A stretch of 64,000 bases of DNA, from NCBI GenBank assembly GCA_002917075.1, contig NTMA01000004.1, positions 1-64,000 on the forward strand, written 5' to 3'. Below the pieces are notes generated by a model. It was given only the letters and a program-made list of their open reading frames with translations. It was not told the DNA's origin and searched no databases. The position numbers were made by a program, and so were the translations under genes. Position 1 is the stretch's first letter. Every line of letters starts with the position of its first letter. This stretch comes from Hawksworthiomyces lignivorus (Eukaryota > Ascomycota > Sordariomycetes > Ophiostomatales > Ophiostomataceae). This document shows, piece by piece, positions 56,272 through 64,000 of this stretch.

Positions 56272-57299
56272 TTTTTTGGTGGGGGAGGGGCGTCTGGCGT
56301 GAGCGGCCCAGGTACGCGTGTCTATTATGTTTCTGTCTTCTGTGTGTCTTCCCCTTTCGTCTTTCCGTCTAGTCGCTGCAAATCTATGTCTATACCATTA
56401 CCCCAAGGATATATTTCAAAGCAGAGACCCCATCGCGGACATCTACTCGAAGGCGAATTCGGTCCGGGAGATTGAGATATTTTGTTATCCTGCTCACATC
56501 TTCACCGCCTGCCACTTCTGGCTATTTTCAACGTCTAAATGGGATTCTGCCGTGCTGCTTGTTGCTACATTAAAGGAGGCTCATCTAAGATGCTCTTCCT
56601 AGACGTTCATCTGATGAATTTTTGATGGAAGCAAATTTCCTATTTGCAGAAGCTTTAGATTATATAGGTGTTGTAAGTTTATATCAGTATATGCAGTGTA
56701 AAATAAAATAGACATCCAATCCAAATGATTAGTAGCACAAAAGGGCAGGCGTTGGCTCTGTGACGTCATTCACGACTGTCCTCTAAGATGGATGTTTTGC
56801 ACCACGCGATTCAAACAGTCATATACTCCATCTAGCTACAAGGAGAAGCCTATGCAGCTACTTCGAGGTTTCCATAAGACATTTACAAGAAGTAGACAAG
56901 GTTTTGGTTTCAGTAATGAAGGCGACGATACTCATCCTTTTGTTTCGGTTCATCAAAAGCCAAATAACAAATGACGACGCAAAACCATTTAATTTACAAA
57001 CTCTCCCCTAGTCTCCAAGCCAAAATTGATAAAAACTGAATGCATCCAATAAAAAAAAAATCAACTCTCGTGAAATGAAAATGGGCAAGAAAATGGGTCT
57101 CAGAGTGCCAGCCCATGTTTGTGTTCGAACCCAGCTTTTGACAACTGCAAAGACTGAAAAATATCCCCCAAAATGACCATTTGCAACTCCTTATCCATGA
57201 TTTTAGTGCTGAAAAGGAAATGATTCTGGTCGCGTGTCAGGAAATGCGGAAGACTGTTAGGAAAATGAGAGCCCAATGGGACAACCTAACACTCACTCT
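56272..57299. other. Intergenic, no gene seen
   Basis: 5' flank of the GTPase gene and 3' flank of the Ala/Gly-repeat gene. Short plus frames at 56318..56602 and 56792..56974 lack family features. Confidence 0.5.
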
Positions 57300-58406
57300 T
57301 TACAGAAGGAAAGGACCAATAAACAGGAATGCCGCGCCAACGATGGTCAAGCTGTTCTTCAGCGTAGCTGAGCCAGCGGTCACAATCACGGTGCTGTTTC
57401 CACCAGAGCCGCCAGATGTGCCGTTGCCAGGGACGACAGAACACTTTCCATTGGTGCAGGTATAGCACTTTCCGTTATAGCAAGCAGTTGCGCTAGCACC
57501 AGCGCCAGCACCGGCAGATGCACCAGCACCAGCGCCCGCAGTGGCACCAGCACCAGCACCAGCGCCCGCACCAGCACCAGCACCAGCTCCAGCACCGGCA
57601 CCAGCACCAGCTCCAGCTCCAGCGCCCGCACCAGCACTTGCACCTGCTCCGGCACCCGCACCAGCACCTGCACCTGCACCAGCACCAGCACCGGCTCCAG
57701 CACTGGCACCCGCTCCAGCACCTGCTCCAGCATTAGCACCAGCACCTGCACCCGCACCAGCGTTAGCACCCGCACCAGCACTGGCACCGGCCCCAGCACC
57801 AGCACCAGCTCCGGCATTGGCACCAGCTCCAGCTCCAGCTCCGGCGCCTGCTCCGGCACCAGCACCAGCATTAGCTCCAGCTCCAGCGCCGGCTTCAGCA
57901 CTGGCACCAGCGCCAGCATGGGCACCCGCGCCAGCACCAGCACGAGCTCCGGCTCCAGCTCCGGCACCGGCACCGGCAGCAGCGTTGGCACCGGCTCCAG
58001 CATTGGCTGCAGCGCCGGGGCCGTAGGCCCAGGCGTTGGCGCCGGCCGTGGCGTAGGCCCAGGCGGAGGCGGTCACACCGTTGCCGCAGATGGAGACACT
58101 GCCGGTCTGGGCAGTGCTCGCCACCGGGCAGGTGATGGTCACGGGCGTCTTGTTGCACTCGACGACGGTCTCGACAAAGTTGGGCGGCTTGGTGGGCACA
58201 ACCCAGACGGTCGGGTTGCCGCACACGACCTCGACGACGGTGTAAGTGGCATCCCAAATGGTGGTGGTATCAGCCGCCTTGGCACAGTAGGTGTAAGTGG
58301 TGGTGAAAGTCTCTGTGGCAGTCGTGGTGGTCGTCAGCGTTGCCGACTCGGTGCAGAGGCTGTCTGCCCCGCTGGTAGTAGCGAGAGGTATGACTGAAGA
58401 AGACAT
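57300..58406 (-). CDS. Ala/Gly-repeat cell-surface protein, probably GPI-anchored
   Basis: 368-residue protein in three parts. The N-terminal 115 residues are Thr-rich with Cys (TTYTYC, VVEVVCGNPTVWVVPT, VVECNKTPVTITCP). A central block of about 180 residues is almost only alternating Ala and Gly with scattered Ser, Asn and Thr. The C-terminal part has a short Cys motif (CYNGKCYTCTNGKC), an Asn/Gly/Ser stretch as omega-site candidate, and a hydrophobic end (SLTIVGAAFLFIGPFLL), the layout of a GPI signal. That suggests a wall or surface structural protein. From Met 58406 there is no signal peptide. A CTTCAG acceptor-like site lies inside the first codons (about 58396), so the true first exon with a signal sequence may lie upstream. 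I do not know a named family for it. Confidence 0.7.
   Translation of the reverse strand: MSSSVIPLATTSGADSLCTESATLTTTTTATETFTTTYTYCAKAADTTTIWDATYTVVEVVCGNPTVWVVPTKPPNFVETVVECNKTPVTITCPVASTAQTGSVSICGNGVTASAWAYATAGANAWAYGPGAAANAGAGANAAAGAGAGAGAGARAGAGAGAHAGAGASAEAGAGAGANAGAGAGAGAGAGAGAGANAGAGAGAGAGASAGAGANAGAGAGAGANAGAGAGAGASAGAGAGAGAGAGAGAGAGAGASAGAGAGAGAGAGAGAGAGAGAGAGAGAGAGATAGAGAGASAGAGAGASATACYNGKCYTCTNGKCSVVPGNGTSGGSGGNSTVIVTAGSATLKNSLTIVGAAFLFIGPFLL
57490..58030. repeat. GC-rich trinucleotide-like minisatellite (Ala-Gly coding)
   Basis: Degenerate tandem of gcaccagc / gctccagc-type 6-bp units, coding (Gly-Ala)n on the minus strand. The opposite strand reads (Ala-Pro)n and stays open only because of the repeat. 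Confidence 0.85.
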
Positions 58407-60566
58407 GTTTGAATGTATGAAAATGCACTCAATTAGAGAAGCACAAAAAAAATGAGAAAGGAAAGTCGTCAGGCACAGAAAAAGAGCGGATTAGCTAACA
58501 AGCTAGAAAAGAGCGACTGTCTGTTGGCACTGAAAGAAAGACTGGACTGATGGCCCGGGTTGATGCTGAAGAAAAGGAACGAAAAAGAAAAGAAATCCAG
58601 ACGAAGAACCGACTCTTCATATACCAGCTCAGACGCTGGTTCTGATCGCGATTGAGACCACGTCGAGACCATGATTAATATATCCGTAAGACAAAAACAA
58701 AACAGAATGCTATAAGAGTGAGGTAAATTCTATGTCATGAAGTGACAAATTAGAGAAGCAAGGTTGAAAAACAAGAAAATAAAGAGGAGAATAGTGAGCA
58801 GAATGTGAGCGTGTCCCGCTGGCTCGGAAGTGGCCCGTGAAGAATGAGGGAGAGATTTGGACTCATTCCTGAAGAGATGCGCATCCCCGGAAAGACTGAG
58901 ACAGCAGAAAAGCAAGCACTTGAAGACTACTCTTGGTGCTAACTGCTCAGGAAATCAGTAGGAATCACAATATCAATAACCTGACCATGAGCTAACTTCT
59001 CCCTCGCCATTGCAGAGCGCATGAGCCGCTGATATTGAAATTAGTCTAAGCCATTTCCTCGCCGTTTACTCTCACAGACCTGATGGCACCCATTCCTTTT
59101 ACAAACCCCGCGGCCCAGTTAAATACAAGTTAGCACCCTTGGGAGCCGTTGGTTATTCTGAGAGGTTATGGGTGAAACCATTGCGTTTCTTGTAAACGGC
59201 GAAGACGGCTGAGACGGCGGACCAGAGCGCCTGATTGCTACGGGATGTAGCTGTGCAAGGCTCACAGAGTACAGACGCTGATACAATTGGAAGATGGGAA
59301 GCCGCACTGGGCAAATCAACACGCAACTGAGCCTTATATGTCACGGTTTGTGAAAGGACAGCATTTGACTGCGCGTACAGTCAGATCTTGACATTCTGCC
59401 ACCTTCCTCAAAGCTTACTTGTTGGGTTTCAAGGGAGAAGCGTTCTTGGCCTCGTGGAGGAAGGGATATCAATTGGAGGGCAAAATACGGAGAAAAAGCA
59501 GAGAAATCACTTCGAAACACGAACTAGCCCGCTGACGCGCAGCTAAAATATGAGGAAGAGAAAATAATAACATCTCTCGCTGGCGCTCTCCATTCTTGGA
59601 GAAAAAGAGCTACCGAGTCAGGCCGACTCTAGATCGACGATTGAGACTGCTCAGGAACAATATAACGGCGAATCAGGAATAGGTCCTGGTCCGGCACAGG
59701 GTCAGGCAACCCCAGACGGTTTGTTTAAGAGCCTGCAGAGGATGCCAAGCAAGAATTTGTGCACAACAGATCGTCTCTTTCGAGGCTTCTTCTCGGCCGA
59801 ATCCATTAACCGTGGTGTAATAATTCCCACATCGTAGCAGACAGGAATGCAGAACACACTACTGCACGGGAGCCGTCTGCTCTTCTGTACAGGCGGACCG
59901 ACCGCTCACTACAAGAAAGCGAACTTGTGGGTTTGAGGTAAGAGATGTTTCCGAATCATCGACATTCGCGCGCTATTGCAATAATACTAAAACGGCAAAC
60001 TTCCTATCATGGAAAGATTTAATCTACAGAGGGATTCCTCTTCATAGAAGAATATAATCTAGCAACGCATCACTGTGGATAGAATCGAGGTGATGGTCGT
60101 GGCGCCTCTGAGAAATTGCTTTTTGATACGGAAGAAAAAAAGAGAAGGAAAAGGAAAAGAAATTTTTCGTGAGAAGCCGCTTAAAAATAAACAAATTCTG
60201 CCGGTGGGGAATGCGAGAGGTGCGGTCGTAGCAGAGTCACGTGTCTAGATTTATGTAATGGAAATCGAAGGAGCTGCTCCGGAACTGACTACAAAAGCCC
60301 GGCTGGAGGCAAAGCCCCATATTAAGTTTAGACGACCAAAAACCGAGACGGCTTCCCATTCCAGGGCTCGTTCTCGTACAGCACAAAGGGCATCCCTTGA
60401 TTCCAACTTGAAATAAAGAAGGGCGACTCGGAAGCCTATCTGGCCAATACTACAAGGGGCGAGCGGATGCGAGAAACAAAGAAGCGAGGAATCTTAAGCG
60501 GCAAAAGGCCTTGAGAGCAAGCCACCCTAGAACCAGAGCCGGCTTGGCGCCGTAGCCTCTTCCCCG
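58407..60566. other. Intergenic, no gene seen
   Basis: About 2.2 kb. The first 250 bases are purine-rich on the plus strand, the CT-rich leader of the surface-protein gene on the minus strand, with TATATGAAG near 58620 (minus). Nothing else recognisable. Confidence 0.5.
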
Positions 60567-61109
60567 ATGCCATCAGACGAGTACACGTCGGCGGGCGGGA
60601 GCGGTGCGCTGCGGCTAAAGGGCGCAAAGGTGGAGAAGCACAAGAGCAAGAAGCACAAGGGCAAGAAGCACCACAAGAAGGACAAGCGAGACAAGGCCCT
60701 GGAAGAGCACCTGGAGAGGGAGGCAAGCAAGGACAAGGAGAAAAGCGACAGGGACGAAGAGCAGGGCGAAGAAGACGACAACGAAGACCCCTATGCACAC
60801 ATGACGGACGCCGAGCGGCGCTTTGCGGAGGCCCAGGACAAGAAGGTGAGCTACACCCACCGTCGGCCAACATTTTGTTCATTAAGAACTTGCGCTTTTT
60901 ATGTTCTCTACGAATATGACATACATAACTGACCTCCTTTTGCGCCATTTTTCTTCCAGATTCGCGATCTCATGCATGCAACCCCCGAAGAAGCCCGTGC
61001 TGCGCGGCCAGAGCTGTTCAAGAGCCACAAAGAGCGGCTGGCTGATCTAAACGCCTACCTGTCGCGTATGAGCGAGCATCACGATATGCCTAAGATCGGA
61101 CCCGGCTAA
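60567..61109 (+). CDS. FAM32A (DUF1754) family protein
   Basis: Small basic nuclear protein, 142 residues. Model: join(60567..60845, 60960..61109). The 114-nt intron (GTGAGC ... TTCCAG) is phase 0. Human FAM32A is a component of the late spliceosome (C*/P complexes) that helps stabilise the 3' splice site; the same role is inferred here. The sequence has the family layout: a Lys-rich stretch (KHKSKKHKGKKHHKKDK), an acidic region, MTDAERRFAEAQ, and the hallmark C-terminus HKERLADLNAYLSRMSEHHD followed by MPKIGPG and stop. The GPG end reaches the active site in the human complex. Confidence 0.93.
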
Positions 61110-62041
61110 AAAGAGCTGCTCGAGCTAGATGGAAAGAAAAATGTCGAAGGCAAAGGGAGTCTGAAGAAAAAGGAAGCATGCAACGGGAGGGAGGGAGCCA
61201 GCCTCTCGGGTGCCAAGGAAAAGAGCGAACCCCGAGAGCGAAAGTGCGAGAGAAGGTCGGTAGGCTCTCAGAGGGCTGCTTGAGAGGTCCGGATTGGACT
61301 GTACGGGAAGGAGTTTTGATTGGTTTCTATTTTATGATTTTTTTTTTTTTTGGATTTGCGCACTATATGATATCATACTTTTGTTTCTTTGAAATATGCC
61401 CATAGAGAAGACAGTACAGTTGTGTATAAGATTTCATGCAAGCATTAAACAGCGAGCCGTGCGACTCTCACAGAACTTTGGTCATGCTTTTCACTCAGAA
61501 TTCATTCCCTAGGCACAGGATTTTGCTCAGATGATGTTTCTATTCTGAGTTGTTATTCTACATTCCAGTGCATGAAGATTAATTCTCCCCCTCCAAAAAA
61601 AACACTCTAACTATATCCTAAGGAATGACAGTAATATTTCCCTCCATTATGTTTGCATTCTGCGGCTTCTCAATGTTGGCCGTTTCCAATTGTGATTGGA
61701 CATGCCCTGCTATGTGCGCATTGTATGTGTACCTGGAACGCCTCCCCGTCTATGCCAAAAGAGGAGCGCGGATTCGCAGAAATGGACAAAAGAAATAGGC
61801 AATTAGCAAAACAAAACTATGCTTAAACAAAGACACGCAGCTCTCAGCACCCAATGCACGCTCGGGACATGACTCTTGAGGTTGTGGGCAGCGGAAGAGG
61901 CGGCAGAAAAAAAAACAGCAGCCTTTTTTTTTTGGACAATCTTTTTGGGATTTGAATCTGCCGAGAATATGATCGGCGTAAAGGGCCGACTACTTTCTTG
62001 ACCGGTTTTTGGCAAGATATATTATAGAAACCAAAAGGTCC
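61110..62041. other. Intergenic, convergent 3' flanks
   Basis: Nothing recognisable besides a T-run at 61339-61351 and an A/T-run near 61910-61935. Confidence 0.5.
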
Positions 62042-62965
62042 TTAGATCAGCAGCGCTCCAACAAGGACACCGGCAACAGCCTCAGCCAGGTGTGCCTTGT
62101 TGCCACGGGCCAGCAGAGCATCAGCGGCACCGGTCTGAAGGCTGCCGGTCGGGGTCGAGCCGCCGCCGGTGTTTCCCGCGCCAACGCCGACGACGGACGT
62201 CGCTGTCACCACTGTGGGCGTGCCATTGATGGTCGACGTGTAGGTAGAAGTCACCTTCCGGCCGCTCGACAGAGACGAGGTGCCGGTGGTCGAGGTAGGA
62301 GTGGTGGTGTGGGTGGTGGATGTGTTCCGGTTCGTGGGGGCGCTGGAGGTGGGCGCAGACGAGGAAGGCGCCGAGCTGACCGTGCTGTTGGAGATGTCAC
62401 GGCGGGCCAGCTGCACAATAGAGGTGGCCAGGGGAGCATTGGCCCGGTGGATGGCCTCCATAGCCGACTTTTCGGAGGGGTACACGCCGTGCTTGTACGT
62501 GTTCGGGAAGTACAGGTGCAGGAGGTCGTGCAGAGCCTCGGGGGAGACGGCCTCGAGGAGGCGAGAGAAAGCGGACGGGGAGGAAGCATCGGCGGCATCG
62601 GCAACATGGGCGTTCTTGGCAGACCCTGCGGCATGGTTCGGGATGCGGGGAGCACCTCCCATGTGAGCCGGGGCACCATTGGCGGCCATCATGCCAGGCT
62701 TGGAGCAAGAGTGGGCGTGGCGCCACGCGCCGACGGCGAAGGATGTGACACCATAAGCGAGGATGCACCAGGCGGCAATGAGCATCGAGGTGAAAATGTA
62801 GAGGGCGACCCGCTTTGCCATGCGCTTCCGGCACTTGTTCTTGCAAGATTTGCAGGAGCGACGCTTCGTCTGCGACTCGGTGTCCGCCGATGCCGTCGCT
62901 GTGGCCACCTCCTCGGCGGTGTCCAGCAGCCTCTTCTCTTCTTCTGCCGTGGGATAAGACGCCAT
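62042..62965 (-). CDS. Ser/Thr-rich single-pass membrane protein, unknown function
   Basis: 307 residues, single exon; family not recognised. The N-terminal 50 residues are cytosolic-looking and end in a basic Cys cluster (CKSCKNKCRKRMAKR). A membrane helix follows (VALYIFTSMLIAAWCILAYGV, about 53-73), which with its basic flank would place the rest outside. The middle has a compact block (SRLLEAVSPEALHDLLHLYF, then YKHGVYPSEKSAMEAIHR). A Ser/Thr-rich stretch, likely O-glycosylated, leads to a second hydrophobic end (LAEAVAGVLVGALLI) that resembles a GPI signal or a second helix. It is probably a surface or endomembrane protein of ascomycetes. It has no clear operon-like partner. Confidence 0.75.
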   Translation of the reverse strand: MASYPTAEEEKRLLDTAEEVATATASADTESQTKRRSCKSCKNKCRKRMAKRVALYIFTSMLIAAWCILAYGVTSFAVGAWRHAHSCSKPGMMAANGAPAHMGGAPRIPNHAAGSAKNAHVADAADASSPSAFSRLLEAVSPEALHDLLHLYFPNTYKHGVYPSEKSAMEAIHRANAPLATSIVQLARRDISNSTVSSAPSSSAPTSSAPTNRNTSTTHTTTPTSTTGTSSLSSGRKVTSTYTSTINGTPTVVTATSVVGVGAGNTGGGSTPTGSLQTGAADALLARGNKAHLAEAVAGVLVGALLI

Positions 62966-64000
62966 CGTAGCAGTGCTGATTCGGTTGTGAACGAGAGTTG
63001 GAAAGAACGTAAGGGGGGAGATAATGAATGAAGGAGGGTGAAAGGGGAAAAAAAAAAAAAGGTTAAGAGAATCAGAAAACGAAACGAAACGAGAGGGAGA
63101 AATAAGAGGGCCGCTGTCCGGGATAAGAGATGCCCTATCTATCTATGTATCTCTGTTGCACCTAGGGCTGAGGTTAGGCAACGCCCGATGTCTCCTACAG
63201 ATCCGGAGACACAAGTGTGACTGTCTTCTGAAGTATACGAAGAAACCGGCCACGAGAAAGCACCCACCAACCAGCCAAGTGGGGAGGAAGGTTCTTTGTC
63301 CTTTTGAAAGAAGGGGGCTGGCGTGAGTTGTCAGCGCTTCCTCGTATAACTTTCTTTGGTGTGCCAAGCGAAGGCTGCCAAGGGGCGTTCTGTGGCTGCA
63401 AAGCGATAAAACGACAAAAACGATAAAACGACAAAACGAGCAAAGAGAGAAAGCCACGCCGGAAACAAGAGAGCGTAAATATATGATAGGGCGTAGAAAA
63501 CAAAAAGATCCGGTGCTGCTGGTGGCTGGCCGCAAAAGAAGAAATCGAGATAGAAGGAATGCTAGGCTCTGCGGCCGGCGCAACCGAGTGAGCGAGTCTG
63601 AGCAAAGCAAGAAAATAAGATGCCACCACTTACGAGGAGAACAAGCTAGAAGCGACTAGGTAACAAGGTTACTACCAATGGAGAAACCCGCGCGAAAAAA
63701 AAAAAAAAAAAAAGCGTAAGGAGAAAAAAGTGCTCCATGGGAAGGAAGGGTCCTAGCAAGCACATGCGCCGGCGAAACCAGCAGGGAGGTGCCAAGAGGG
63801 CAGGAACTCCACTTAGCGCCGTCCTTTTCAGCTTCAGAGGGAAAACACACCACTGAAGCGGTAGGCCTCTGCATGGATTGGCAGGACTGCAGTTACTTAA
63901 AGGGGATGTATCTCGTATCATGCATTTCGACTTGATACGACATACGAGGAAGGTAGTCAGTGGCAGTCAGTGGCAGTCGTACTACGTACTACGCTGTAGT
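62966..64000. other. Intergenic window end, simple repeats
   Basis: Purine-rich leader of the membrane-protein gene with A-runs at 63047-63060 and 63697-63713. An 8-bp perfect inverted repeat (TCGTATCA, 12-bp loop, TGATACGA) lies at 63913..63940, and a tandem of cagtggcagt at 63958..63978. No gene seen. Confidence 0.5.

Noticed and set aside
57118..57140. tRNA T-loop-like GGTTCGAAC on the minus strand
   Set aside because: The bases on both sides cannot form the 5-bp T stem, and no acceptor or anticodon arms are found.
57541..58026. (Ala-Pro)n frame of 161 codons on the plus strand
   Set aside because: Reverse reading of the Ala-Gly repeat; no ends with unique sequence.

Overview
The window is nuclear DNA of a filamentous ascomycete (Pezizomycotina, probably Sordariomycetes). 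The evidence is 50-115 nt introns with GT..AG borders and CTRAC-like branch sites, housekeeping genes with fungal sequence signatures (POL31, YTM1, LSM5, RPB11, VHC1), Zn2Cys6, NmrA, MFS and HET families, and NACHT/ankyrin/HEAT proteins of the vegetative-incompatibility type. I resolved exon borders by hand for most genes; all of them are predictions.

Layout. 0.9-7 kb: an MFS monocarboxylate-type transporter, then an NmrA-like oxidoreductase divergent from a Zn2Cys6 regulator, with three CCG-N10-CGG elements between them. 7.5-9.5 kb: gene decay, with a PQ-loop membrane-protein pseudogene and a fragment resembling a GH55-type beta-1,3-glucanase. 10.5-15.5 kb: a large NLR-like gene (hydrolase-like domain, NACHT, 15 HEAT-like repeats of exactly 99 bp). 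18.5-22.1 kb: a secreted class 3 lipase and a HET-domain gene. 22.7-29.1 kb: conserved genes (POL31, divergent YTM1, a DEDDy 3'-5' exonuclease). 30.2-33.9 kb: a second NLR-like gene (hydrolase, NACHT, ankyrin) cut by a stop codon inside its ankyrin array, followed by a putative solo LTR. 35.1-37.7 kb: LSM5 and RPB11. 38.7-42.1 kb: a HET-NACHT-ankyrin gene with six exact-period ankyrin units. 43.3-64 kb: an AVT3/4-type vacuolar amino-acid transporter, a VHC1-type cation-chloride cotransporter, a disordered Ser/Pro-rich protein, a CobW/ZNG1-type GTPase, an Ala/Gly-repeat cell-surface-like protein, a FAM32A homologue and a small Ser/Thr-rich membrane protein.

The most notable pattern is four incompatibility/NLR-type genes within about 32 kb, interleaved with slow-evolving housekeeping genes. 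Three of them carry tandem arrays with an exact repeat period (99 or 198 bp) and very high unit identity, and one array is interrupted by a CAG-to-TAG change. This looks like an allorecognition or innate-immunity neighbourhood undergoing rapid repeat turnover. The NmrA/Zn2Cys6 pair with its repeated CCG-N10-CGG sites looks like a small self-contained regulatory module.
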